From: Paralvinella palmiformis
Lineage: Eukaryota; Annelida; Polychaeta; Terebellida; Alvinellidae
Length of the DNA: 64,000 nt
Reading direction: 5' to 3'
NCBI GenBank assembly: GCA_025642065.1
Contig: JAODUP010000021.1
Coordinates: forward strand, 626,001 to 690,000
How positions within the stretch are numbered: the stretch's first letter is position 1; each line of letters opens with the position of its first letter. Shown here in pieces: positions 51,201 to 61,896 of this stretch. The notes beneath the pieces were generated by a model, which saw nothing but the letters and a program-made list of their open reading frames with translations, was not told the origin of the DNA and made no database searches. Position numbers and translations under genes: made by a program.

Positions 51201-52277
51201 AACGGATAGGTTGGTCTCTAGCCTGTGTCTGCCTGGACTGGAGCTACTGTGTAGTGAAAAATGCTATAGGCTTTTGTTGTATAATTTATCATCGCTACCA
51301 GCAACTGGTTTACTCTGACCTAGTTACCAGTCAGGGGCTATTGTTAGGAGAGAAATGTTTTTTTTTGCGCCTTCTTTTTCTCTCCTCTCTCTCTCCATCA
51401 GCAGACAGTGGCTGCGCTAGAGAGGAGGCATGTGCTGTAAACACGCCGCGCTCTGTGTTTACTGCGATATTGGCGAACCGACTGGAGGAATGTCATCGAA
51501 ATGAGCACATGACTGGGTCAAACCAACTGGAGTGATGTTTGTCACCGCATGGCCAGCTGTAAGCGAGTGAACACCTGGTTTGAATGGTAACTGCGTGATG
51601 TTCCGGCTGCCCGAGGTTAGGCAGACAACAGTCAGCGGCTATGACTCGCGTGCATTTCTCCGCTCGCCAGACGAACACTCCCCCTTTTAGATTGCAGAAT
51701 TCCCCCCCCCCTCTCTCTCTCTCTCTCTGGCTGGCATGCCAACAGCAGACTTCTAGGTGCTGCATGCTGTGTAAACACCGCGGAGCAGCCAGGCTAGATC
51801 TGGGACAGAAAACAGCAAGCCATCAGCTATATTTATGGTGAAGTGGCTCTTGTAGTAAGATAATTATGATCTTTGTTGGCTTCCTAGAAGCGTGTGTCTA
51901 TGGCGTTGTTTATGCCCAGCTGGCTCCGAAGCTCGTTCTGCCTACAACCATTGTAGGCTCCTACTACCAATACAGGATGGTGATTTCTCTGTCACGTTTA
52001 GTGTGTTTACAACGTGGATACAACTGTTGACTACAGTCACAGTGTTATCTCTATAATGGAAGTGATGCCACGAGGATAGTTATATTCATGAAGGATTATT
52101 TGTACCTGGATGTATGTACACCAGACTTGAGTGTATTGTAGTAAACTGAACATTTAAGATTTAAATAGAATTTGATATATACATAAACAGGTGGTTAATA
52201 TATTACAGTCATGTTTATGATGTTACAGATGATATGTGTTTAGTGTTATTGCAGTGGAGCGTTTAGTTATTTTTTGA

Positions 52278-52317
<40 letters not shown>

Positions 52318-55300
52318 ACTTGATGACGTAGTTGTTTAAGTATGATCTGTAGTTCAGACAGATTCACATACTTTGACATACCACCACCACCTGTTTAATG
52401 TAACCCTGTCAACATTGCTGTAGATAGTTGATAAAGTAGGTCATGGCATAGGTTGGTTCATTATGTAAGTGTATCTTGCCTCTATACTTGGCCATGCTAT
52501 CATTGTGAAAACAGGGAGTACCTAGATATATGGTCTCCATATAACTGCTAGTGGATACTGACTAATGTGTTCTGGTTTAACAGCTGTAACTATAGTAACA
52601 CAATACTGTTAAACTGATGACAGTCACTGGGTATGATTGTATTTGTTTACTTCAACTGGCTACTGGTGTCTTTTAATTGGTTAATGTAAGAGTAGTCCGC
52701 AAATGAATAGACACATAAAACATTTTTTCTCTCACTTAGCATTAACTAGGTTAATTTTGTTTGGCAATCAGCATTTGGTGAAAACCCTGTTTGTTATCAT
52801 ATAAGAGTTGATGTCATACAGATGTCATACAGATGATAAATTGCTTCTAAGAGAGACTTATAGTATAGTTAACTTGGTTAAGTAGGATATTGACAATAAT
52901 AATAAACAGTTGTAAAGGTCCATCACTCATTAGTTATAATAAACACATCATAGATTACTAAGAGTATTACCTATATTTAGCATGGTTATTATGCGGTTTT
53001 GATCAAATTGGACGGCATTTCTTTCAGTTTTTAGTTGTTGATACGTTATCAGCATCTTTCTCTTCAATTCGAACGCTCCTCATTTATAAAGTCATGGAAA
53101 TAACATGAATGATGTGAAACTCATCAGAATGTACACTATTTTAAGGATACTGCTATCGGTTTGAACATTATCATAATTATGTGGAAGAGGATCACTTACT
53201 ACATGGGACAAATAAAGGGATTGGTCACTGTGTGGATGATTTAATCACCTGACTTCGTAGTGGTAGTAATGTATGATGGTTGGCTGTATTTTGATCAGAG
53301 ATAATACATTATGGAGGATCATACAGAGGACAGCTTACTCGATGATACAATACTTATGATGTTAAACTTGAACAGTGACAACAAAGGTGAGAATCTTCCT
53401 AGCTAGCTGAACAGACAGCTGGCTTCATTAGATCATGGTACAGAGCAATAGATTACATGCTAATATGTGTTGATATTCTAATACTATTGGCCATTTGATA
53501 CTGCGGCGGAGATCGTTCATTTGTTTAAAAATATTGCTCTTGTCATGTTGGTATTGCTGCTTCATGTATCTACTTGGCTGGCTGCTGTGTGTAAAGCTTC
53601 ATGTCACTGAATTCTCGTTATGTAATACATTGATCTAGGTGGCTGTGGAAGCTCAGTATTAAAACCATTTGTCAGGTTACATCATCATCATCATCTTGTC
53701 TGTTGTTTGTTGGTTGGTGTCTAGTTAATTCATCAGTCAGCAGTTTCCATGGAGATAGAAATGGTAATATTGTATATTGTGCATCTAGCTGTCGGCCAAC
53801 TGACTCCATTCTCCGTTCTGTGTCCGATTACTCAAACCACTCTCTTGTTTTATCATATGTTGTATGTAATAATAACTATCAGTGTGTTATAGTAAAGTGT
53901 ATCTGTGCTAATGGTGTAATGATGATCTTGATGAGACAGTAATGTGTTGTTATTATCAGTATTATTAAAGTTATTATTAACATAACCTACTGGTCCTCTG
54001 TTTAGCCGTCAATCAACCAAACTGTGATAATGATAATGACTGCTGTTTTAGTCCATTACAATGGTTAGATCAGTTCATATAGTCACATCTTGATTTCATG
54101 GTTACAAAGCTAAAGATGGTCTCTTGTTAGCGTCTACTCGAGTGACTCATATGATATTGTTGTTTTGGTACCGATAGCAAAATATGTTTGTATCATATGA
54201 GGTCTCTTAACTAAATATTTGTGTTGTCTGTTCTCCTTACAGAATCTATGGACACAAGTGGTGGTATGAACATGGAGAACCATGGCAGCATGAATCCAAT
54301 GATCCAACAACAGGATGTCAAACCAGACATCAACTCACTTAGTATCACCACATCAAACGCACCATCAGACTTCAACATTAACCCTAATCTGGCTGGAGCA
54401 CCACCAGGCTATATGGCACACCAGGCTTTTAATCAGGGCTCAGTGCCACCTGGCTTTAGTAACACTATATCTACGTCAGGATACTCTGGTGCCAGCTCGA
54501 ACAGTCTCTTCAGCATGGGATCACGCTTCTCACCACCCACATCACAGATGTCACCGACAGGATCATCACAGATGTCGCCGAGCCAGATGCAGTCACCAAT
54601 GATGCCAGACATGCAGTCACCTGGCTCCATGCAGTCTCCAATGATGTCACCAGGCAGCATGGGATCACTGCAGTCGCCGACATCCACGATGGGACCACCG
54701 TCGGGTAGTCAGGGCTTTCCTGGGCTGACATCGCAATCTCATCCATCCATGTCTACAAAGCACATCTGTGCCATCTGTGGTGATCGTGCTTCTGGCAAGC
54801 ATTATGGGGTATACAGGTGTGTATGTGTAGTTAATTATGTTCGAACTAATTTATTACATATTAACTATAACTATAACTAAAAAGATTTTTATGTAGGACG
54901 TGCATTTCTAAATTTGGTGATGAATTCAAAACAATTTCTAGAATTTAGTTTGTTCACCTGTTAATGGGTTAGATAATAATATTAATGAATTTCTTCTCTG
55001 GTGTAGCTGCGAGGGATGTAAAGGTTTTTTCAAGCGTACAGTGAGGAAGGATTTACAGTATGCCTGTCGCGATGATAAGAATTGTCTAATAGACAAGCGA
55101 CAGAGAAATCGTTGCCAGTATTGTCGTTACATGAAGTGTCTGCAAACGGGCATGAAACGTGAAGGTAAATCTTGAGATAGTGTGCTTACTAATGTGGGTT
55201 AACCCACCTTGTTACGACGACATTTTGATATTAATGCTGAAGTAGACCGACAGCACACATGTTGGACAGATTAGGTTGATAGTGTATATATGAGTGTATT

Positions 55301-56733
55301 ACTGTTTGTGAATGGATAAGTTAATGTTAGCAGATGTTCTGTGATTCTATATATTATCACCATCTTTGATTCTAGATTTTAATCTTATCAGTAGCATAAA
55401 ATATGACAAAGTGCAATAATAGAACTTATACTAAGTGTCTTCTGTCCCTTTAATCTGTGTGTGTGGGGGCGGGGGGTGGTCTTCATACAATGTTGACATC
55501 ACTGTTTTTTGTTACTATACCAAATATGATCAAGCATGTAACTGGTTACGGATTGTTCATCCTGTGATTGGCTATCAGGATCAGCTGTTCAGCTCCACTG
55601 ACCCCCCCCCCCCCTCAGCCAGTTATCTCTTGGATGTCTTAATGAACGTCCCACATCAGTGGAGTGGAGAAGGTGCTGAGAGCTAGTGCTTCATTCTGTC
55701 ACAGTTACATTTGAGAACAGTATTTGTCTATGGTAAAATAGTGATGAGACTTCTGTGGGCATGAGCAGAGATGTTTAGTTCATGCACGACTTAGTTATCC
55801 AATACGGGCTGTCATCTCAGCCTGGTTAATTTAGCAATTGTTAATATGATGTCGGCAGCTGTCCAGGAAGAGAGACAGCGGAACAAGGAGAGGGGAGAAG
55901 GCGAGGTCGAGAGTACCACGGCTGCCAACAGTGAGATGCCGGTAGAAAAGATATTGGAGGCCGAGCTGATGGTTGAACCAAAGACCGATACCTATGTTGA
56001 TACTCAGGTATGTCATCACTATCAATAATCAGATTAGTTTTTATCATATTTGATCATGTCTCGTCTGTTATAATTGAGTTATTAAGTGAACGTTTTAGTT
56101 TCGGTGCTAGTGTCATCCAGGACATAGGGTCAGTGAGGCATTTTTCAGGGAAATGAGTTGATCAGTTCAAACCTTTTATTGATTGGTGAAACATTCCACA
56201 GAACGGGGCAACATTGGTATCAGCTGAAGATTATCAGCAATCTCTGATAGATGTGTATATACATTGTGTGTAAAGCATTGATTGTGTTTGTGTGTGTGTG
56301 TGTGTGTGTGCTATAAAACAGTCAAGTGATGTAAGAGTTAAGTGATGTAATGAAGACCTGAAATTTATACAATCACATTTGGTAATAAATAATGAAATGG
56401 ATACATCTGTATCATCAGAAACAAACCAAAGTGAAATATTAAGTACTGGTATGTCAGACTAAGAAACTCAACTAAGCACATGTATATATTCCCCATGTAT
56501 CAGTTCTTTTTAAATATTATAAACTACAATTTAATCTAAAACAACAAATTAAATTGTTGTCATTAAGTAATTCACTGTCAATATTATCTCTAATTATGTG
56601 TTGAGCACGTAAAAAGAAGTAACTGTAGATTAGTTTGCAATATCTAGTCATTTAACTACCTCAGTTACAGCAAAAGATCTCTACTTGTGGGTTTTATGAA
56701 GATGTTTGAATTAAGATATATGCCAAGTTATAC

Positions 56734-56797
<64 letters not shown>

Positions 56798-58880
56798 CTA
56801 TTACTTTGTAGAGGGATGCTGTGACCAATATATGCCAAGCAGCAGATAAACAGCTTTTGGGTTTAGTGGACTGGGCTAAGAGGATTCCTCATTTCACAGA
56901 GTTACCTCTAGAAGACCAAGTTATTCTTCTAAGAGCAGGTTAGAACAAAACTACCATCAAATGTAGATTGATGTTTTCATAACAGATACTTACACACCTT
57001 TTTTACTTACCAGTATCTATACACTGACTAAATGTATTATAATTTGTCAGAAATGTGTGCTTTACAGTTGTTCTCCCCTTTCCCGTTCATGGTTAATATA
57101 AGTATAACATTAAAGAAATTGTTTTGCGAGATAATGTTTGTTGAAAGAGAACATACAGAATCTAGATTTAAAAAATAAATATTGTTTGTGTGTGATATAA
57201 CTATAAGAAAGATAACTGCAAGAATTTGCACTTTCCTGCATCAGATTGGCCATCACTTTTATGAAATAGGTAATATTGTTTCTTTAATTTGACAGCTTGT
57301 CATATTTTTTATTGGAGGCATCTTGTTTGTGACACTATGTGTGTTAAGACACAGGAGAATTCTCTGACATATAATATTATCTTTGAGAATTGCACGAGTT
57401 AAAACCATGAGCCTGGATTTCACAAAATTTCATCATAAAACGACAAGAAGTTTGTTTATGTTACTCATGTGTGGAACAGGAAAAAACAAGTTTTATAGTT
57501 AATTACTTTGAGGGTGAAGAATATAATTATAGGAAAACACTGAAGGTATTAATTGAAAAGATGCTACTAGAGGATTTCCTATGATGACATAATTTTTTAC
57601 AAGTGCCAATGTTTTTATTGATTTTGCAATATACACAACCATTAGACTGTATAATTATATTAAAAAGCAGAAAAAATGTATATTGAGTCTGTGTTGAAAG
57701 TATTTATCACTCTATATATTATATATAACCACAACAAAATACAGGATTCTGTACATGACCTTTGTCTTTTAGAAGTGTGTGCATGCATTAGTATGCATGG
57801 ATACATACAAATACACCCATATTATATGTTTAATGTACATTTCAGGTTGGAATGAGCTCCTCATTGCCGGTTTTTCTCATCGGTCGACGGCTGTTCATGA
57901 TGGTATTCTGCTCTCAACAGGAATGCACATACATCGTAGCTCAGCACACCAAGCTGGTGTTGGCACAATCTTTGATCGTGTACTTACTGAGCTCGTAGCC
58001 AAAATGAGAGAAATGAACATGGACAAAACTGAGCTGGGCTGTCTAAGAGCAATTGTGCTCTTCAACCCAGGTGTGTAATGTTTTATAGTAAAAAATGGTG
58101 TAGAAAGCAGTATAATTCTTGCTATCAATAAAATTGGTCTTGTGTGTGTGTTTGTGTGTGTTTCTGTTTAGGATGAGACTTCGAAGTTAGAAGGTTTGTT
58201 TATTGCTGAAGTAAAGTCAGTATATCAAGTGCTGCAGGGAAAACTATTTTAACTTTTAGGTATATATATAATTTTGTCTTAATTCAACGTTCGAAAGTTT
58301 TACTCTAAATGCAGAGACTTTGTGAAACTTCACCTTGATTTCTTTCCATGTAGTGACCGTAAGACATAAATCTTCATCTTTCCTGTGTGAAAGTTATTAA
58401 TTTCATGTTGTATAAAGTATGAAAGACAGTTATAAAGTGATGGTAATATTTTATGGGTAATTTAACTTTGTTCAGTTTGCACTTTTGAGTATTAGGGTGA
58501 GAGTACAGTCATTGCAGTAATTTAGTTTGAGTTAATTGATTGGCTTATCTGATGAAGTAGGTTAGAGTTACAGTAGATAGTCACCATTTTTTTTTATTGG
58601 TTACACTTTTTATTATCCTACAGATGCAAAAAACCTGACAAATCCCTCTCAGGTGGAGGCCCAAAGAGAAAAAGTGTATGCATCACTGGAAGAGTACTGT
58701 AAGACACAGTATCCGGATGAGCCAGGACGTTTTGCTAAGTTGCTGCTTCGACTACCTGCCCTTCGTAGCATTGCTTTGAAGTGCATGGAGCACCTGTTCT
58801 TCTTCAAGCTTATCGGTGATACGCCAATTGATTCGTTCCTCATGGAAATGCTGGAAAATCCAAACCAGGATCTCAGTTAG
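42908..58880 (+). CDS. RXR: Retinoid X receptor (nuclear receptor NR2B), spliced gene
   Basis: Proposed longest form: join(42908..43055,54243..54816,55007..55164,55859..56007,56812..56938,57846..58070,58624..58880), 545 residues; all junctions keep frame. Known role: nuclear ligand-activated transcription factor, acting as homodimer or as partner of RAR, EcR, PPAR-like and other receptors on direct repeats. Domains: A/B region 1-221, rich in Met, Ser, Pro and Gln; C4 DNA-binding domain about 225-290 with P-box CEGCK; hinge; ligand-binding domain about 320-540 with AF-2 helix FLMEML. Ligand-contact residues seen: Arg398 (vertebrate Arg316), Asn388, Trp387, Phe395 and Cys514 (Cys432, the tin-binding Cys). 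Vertebrate Ala327 is Ser409 here. About 80 residues longer than human RXRA, all in the A/B region. The family call is certain; which first exon is used is inferred. Confidence 0.95.
43408..43484. repeat. (CT)n(CA)n compound microsatellite
   Basis: CT run of about 17 units followed by about 20 CA units; an AT run follows. Confidence 0.97.
43582..43777 (+). mobile_element. tRNA-derived SINE, family 1, youngest copy with target duplication
   Basis: 196 bp flanked by a perfect 11-bp direct repeat, AAGGATCTGCA (43571-43581 and 43778-43788). Intact A-box region (TGGTCTAGCGGTAGCG), B box (GTGTTCGAATCTCGG), body (GGTCGCTCGGCCCATTTAGC, GTGGCCGTAAAACATC) and ATCATC tail. It defines the family's full length. 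Its head looks like an ordinary tRNA but the 3' acceptor half is replaced by the SINE body. Confidence 0.93.
44878..44914. repeat. (AC)n(AG)n microsatellite
   Basis: AC run and short AG run. Confidence 0.94.
45262..45304. repeat. (AT)n(AC)n microsatellite
   Basis: AT run followed by AC run. Confidence 0.95.
46210..46259. repeat. (TC)n(TG)n microsatellite
   Basis: TC run followed by TG run. Confidence 0.95.
46443..46491. repeat. (AT)n(GT)n microsatellite
   Basis: AT run followed by GT run. Confidence 0.95.
47320..47755 (+). promoter_or_regulatory. Candidate promoter and 5' UTR of RXR exon 1b
   Basis: A locally CpG-rich island (GCTCGGAGTCGGTGTGAGCC, CACGGTACGG, ACCGCGGTTAGC) within CpG-poor intron, ending at the ATG at 47756. 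Positional inference. Confidence 0.4.
47756..47855 (+). CDS. RXR: RXR candidate alternative first coding exon 1b
   Basis: The ATG has an in-frame TAA three codons upstream. It encodes 33 residues ([17 protein letters not shown] to LSYC) and one base of the next codon, ending at a textbook donor (GTAAGT, 47856). Phase 1 matches the acceptor at 54243. Four Cys and Tyr-Gly pairs make it unlike exon 1a. It would yield a 529-residue receptor. Coding status inferred from frame, donor and CpG context. Confidence 0.5.
48219..48256. repeat. (AT)n microsatellite
   Basis: About 18 AT units. Confidence 0.95.
51390..51854 (+). promoter_or_regulatory. CpG-rich island in the RXR 5' region, possible further promoter
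   Basis: CpG-dense patch (ACACGCCGCGCTCTG, GCGATATTGGCGAACCGACT, AACACCGCGGAGCAGCC) with a donor-like GTAAGA at 51855. Short ATG frames here would run into a stop if joined to the exon at 54243, so any transcript would have to start translation at the internal ATG at 54248. Contains (TC)n at 51713-51728. Confidence 0.35.
52281..52313. repeat. (AT)n microsatellite
   Basis: About 16 AT units. Confidence 0.95.
53311..53386 (+). CDS. RXR: RXR candidate alternative first coding exon 1c
   Basis: The ATG is preceded in frame by TAA three codons upstream. It encodes 25 residues ([18 protein letters not shown], then NLNSDNK) and one base of the next codon, at donor GTGAGA (53387). Phase 1 fits the acceptor at 54243, only 856 bases away. 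Very acidic and leucine-rich, like a short activation motif. It would give a 521-residue receptor. Not CpG-rich, unlike 1a and 1b. Confidence 0.55.
54243..54816 (+). CDS. RXR: RXR exon 2: A/B region and start of DNA-binding domain
   Basis: Acceptor CTCCTTACAG; donor ACAG/GTGTGT within the Ser codon of GVYSCEGC, the conserved nuclear receptor first-finger junction. About 170 residues of low-complexity A/B region include QQQ, many Ser-Pro pairs, repeated QMSP, MQSP and MMSPGSM units, and VKPD, a match to the sumoylation consensus at the place where vertebrate RXR has IKPP. Ends with the first zinc-finger Cys pair (CAIC). The internal ATG at 54248 (MDTSGGMNM) is an alternative start. Confidence 0.96.
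55007..55164 (+). CDS. RXR: RXR exon 3: zinc fingers
   Basis: Completes Ser, then [16 protein letters not shown], the second finger with its four Cys ([18 protein letters not shown]), and GMKRE. All eight zinc-ligand Cys are present across exons 2 and 3. Donor GTAAAT. Confidence 0.97.
55859..56007 (+). CDS. RXR: RXR exon 4: hinge and start of LBD
   Basis: Starts [10 protein letters not shown], the RXR C-terminal extension, then a Glu/Gly-rich hinge and [23 protein letters not shown] helix 1. Donor GTATGT. The acceptor (GTCGGCAG) has a weak pyrimidine tract. Confidence 0.96.
56736..56793. repeat. (GT)n(AT)n repeat immediately before an RXR splice acceptor
   Basis: A GT run and then about 23 AT units, ending 18 bases before exon 5. 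Only CTATTACTTTGTAG separates it from the exon. Confidence 0.96.
56812..56938 (+). CDS. RXR: RXR exon 5: LBD helices 3-5
   Basis: Encodes [18 protein letters not shown], then [12 protein letters not shown] and [10 protein letters not shown]; donor GTTAGA inside the Gly codon. It includes the Ile and two Ala contact residues of helix 3 (ICQAA). LeuGly replaces the PheThr common before Leu-Val in other RXRs. Confidence 0.96.
57846..58070 (+). CDS. RXR: RXR exon 6: LBD helices 5-9
   Basis: Encodes [20 protein letters not shown], then [20 protein letters not shown] and [20 protein letters not shown], ending LRAIVLFNP. Donor GTGTGT. Carries the ligand-binding Arg (SHR) and the Ala-to-Ser change in LLSTG. 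Confidence 0.97.
58624..58880 (+). CDS. RXR: RXR exon 7: LBD helices 10-12 and stop
   Basis: Encodes the rest of FNPDAK, then [44 protein letters not shown] and the AF-2 helix ([10 protein letters not shown]), ending NPNQDLS and TAG. Dimerisation helix 10 is intact. Confidence 0.97.
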
Positions 58881-59561
58881 AAGACGAGGTGCGCGTGTAT
58901 TCACGTGCACGGCAGTGTTGTGTTATTTTGTGTTTGTTTGGACAGCCGAAGTTTGAATCTGATTGACTGTTGAGTTGTCGATGTTGCAACTAGGTCCATC
59001 GGCTAGCCAGCCACCATTGTCAGTGAGCACCAGGGACGATTTGTGAGGATTCATCACCATCGTTGTGGTCGTCAGTTACGTGCATGACTGTTGATGCATA
59101 CTAATGTATGAACTAGCATTGAACTATTGTTGTTGTTCTAAACAAGAACATGGCATTGAGAGGCATTTTATATTGTGTGTTGTTTGTGTGCTTGTCATTG
59201 TTTGACATACGTTGGTTGATCTGTCTGTGTTCTTCTGTGTCTGCATGCAGGTGCATGCCCTTGTGTGTGTAATACGGGGAAGAGTTACTATATCAGTGCT
59301 ACACTTGTTTTGCTGACTTGACTACCTTTTCACCTGCATTTGATGCATTTTTTGTTTTGCTATTATCTTATCTTGGCCAGCTTAGCCAGGTCTTGTTTGT
59401 GGCTCAGTGCGTCCCAATTCTTGGTACACTTGGTAACAGTGTAACATACACTATACACTAACGCACTAGATAGAAAAGCCGTTTTAAGGTTTATAGTGAT
59501 TAAACCATATCTTGGCTCATTAATAATTGACTCAACCCATACAGAACATACCACTTGTTGA

Positions 59562-59567
59562 AATAAA
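59562..59567 (+). terminator. Proximal poly(A) signal after RXR
   Basis: First AATAAA downstream of the RXR stop, 682 bases away; no strong GT-rich element follows. Confidence 0.4.
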
Positions 59568-60605
59568 TGTCATTGAAGCCAAAACAGATTAATGATCTAC
59601 GGTGCACAAATTAGTGTAACTGTGCATGCATTTGTTTAGTTTTCCATCTGTTTGTAGAAACATCCCTGTCATAGTTTATGTATGTGTAGACAACAGTTAC
59701 CCGCAACTAGTTGCGATTCAATGCGTTTACACTCTTCTATGTACTTGTGGCAACACGGTGGCTATGGGAATGGTATTACATTTATCATCTGGACAGGCAG
59801 TAGCCCCGACTTTATATATAAAATGGTGTAATGAAATCAAACACAGGGTATGTACATGTATAGGTATATATATTGCTAGACAAGGTGTGATATATGTGTA
59901 CAGAAAAAGCTGTATGTTTTTAGATTCTTCTGTAGTGAATGGCATCATTTTTGATGCACCACGATGTTTCTAGTTAGTGAGCCATTTGGTTTGTGTTATA
60001 TTTGCTATGATTGTTTCTCTGTATAGAATTTATTTTAACAATTGTGCTTTGAAAGCTCATATATATCATACATACAGTGTGTGTGTGTGTGTGTGTCATT
60101 ATTAAGGTATCTATAAGATGAGTGCTCATGGTTCAGTAGCGTCTGTGTTTCCAGTCACATGACCTGGATATAACCATGGAATATGAACAAAATCAGTTGT
60201 GGCCAGATTATGTCTAGTGGCTCCAAAATACCAGTAATGTTGTCTAATAATATTGTTGATTATAACCATGACAGTCAGCCCAGCCTTTCTCTGTTAAATT
60301 GTTCATCTTGCCAGTAATTTGTCTCTTTTGATGAACTCCTCTGTTGTCATCGTCAACAGACATGTTTGATTGTAGTGTCTTATTTAGTGATCTTGTCATT
60401 TTGTGTGTGGCTTCTGTTAGAGTACAGTACAGTAACTTGATAGAGTAATTGGTTACCATTGTCACTTGTTCGGGGGTATTTAATTATGGTTTTACTCTAA
60501 TATTGTTTTTGTTTCTATGGAAATCTGTTTTGTTTGTGAGAGACATATTAAAGGTATACTTGAATTGTTTGGTCTAAAACGTCAAGGAAATATGTGCATC
60601 TACAG

Positions 60606-60608
<3 letters not shown>

Positions 60609-60652
<44 letters not shown>

Positions 60653-60682
60653 TATATATATAAGAGAGAGAGAGAGAGAGTA
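60609..60682. repeat. (AT)n(AG)n microsatellite
   Basis: AT run with one AATAT interruption, then AG run. Confidence 0.96.
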
Positions 60683-61857
60683 TTTGTCCTATATTATCAC
60701 AATGATTATTACATCATACTGTGGCAGTACAGACTGTGACTTCTGTTAGTTATACCAAGAGCCATGTTAGTTTAGCTGGTTCTGGCCAGTCACAAGCAAT
60801 ATATTGTATATAGACAGACATTATGTTTCCTTAATAACACTGTAGTTGGAGGAGGGATTAGTTGGCTAACCAATGCATTGTGTGTGTGTGTGTGTCTGTG
60901 TGCGTCTGCGCACACAAAATATCATCAAGTAGTTCATCTATTACAGAAGCATACAGTTCCATGCTTGCTTCTAGTTCGTTACTGTGGCTGCACAGTATGA
61001 TTAACGAACTTGTGTATGATGTGAACCATAATGAAGAGAAACCTTGACATGGCGTTTAGCCATAGAGTAATATCTGTCATATTGTGTGGTATACGGGGAC
61101 AATACTCAATTTTATCATTGCTGCCAATGAATTGTTATTGTACAAGCTTCTAGTGACTTGTCACTGTACAATCTCTCCATATTCCAGCAGTGACTGTACC
61201 AGCCTGTTGACAGTTTTTTCCCAATATAACAATATTCGTTAAGAGTCTTGGCAGATCCCAGTTAGTGGAAGTTGGAGAAATATCTGTTTTGAGGAGCTAA
61301 AGTACAATTAGCTGAAATTTGAGTATCTTGTTAATTAAATTTTTCTGCACATTTATTCGTTTTACAGCAACAGCATGTATAACCAATCACACGCACACGC
61401 ACACACACACACACAGTTCATTAGTTCCATTATTTATAGATAGTCCACCTACTAATTTGCTGTGATCAGATCCATTACGATTTATCAGAATTCTATTGTG
61501 TGTTATCATATAATTATAAAAAGATTAAAATAGGTTATAGTTTTCTTGACCTGGAAGATAATGCAGTAATTATAATTTAACAATCAGGGTTGCCATCTTG
61601 GGCAGGTGTTGTTAATTCATATCTGTTTTAATAGCGTGGTACATAGTCATTTAAAATGAATTGATAAATTAACATGTTTCTTTGATATAAACTTTAGCCA
61701 ACTTTTTCCCTCAATAACTAATAATTCGTTTATACTGATTATATATCAGTCTTGTGATCAGACTGAAATTAAATTTTGCAATAAAACTTTTTATTATAGT
61801 TCATGTTTCAGTACATAATTAATTTAAAGAATTTTAAATTGAAATCGATATGTAAGA

Positions 61858-61864
<7 letters not shown>

Positions 61865-61892
<28 letters not shown>
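61865..61892. repeat. (AT)n microsatellite
   Basis: About 14 AT units followed by ACATACACAC. Confidence 0.94.

Positions 61893-61896
<4 letters not shown>

Noticed and set aside
54433..54746. Minus-strand frames over RXR exon 2
   Set aside because: Antisense shadows of the Ser-Pro-rich coding exon.
55435..55686. 83-codon frame in RXR intron 3
   Set aside because: Crosses poly-G and poly-C runs, lies between well-defined exons, and is not in phase with flanking splice sites.
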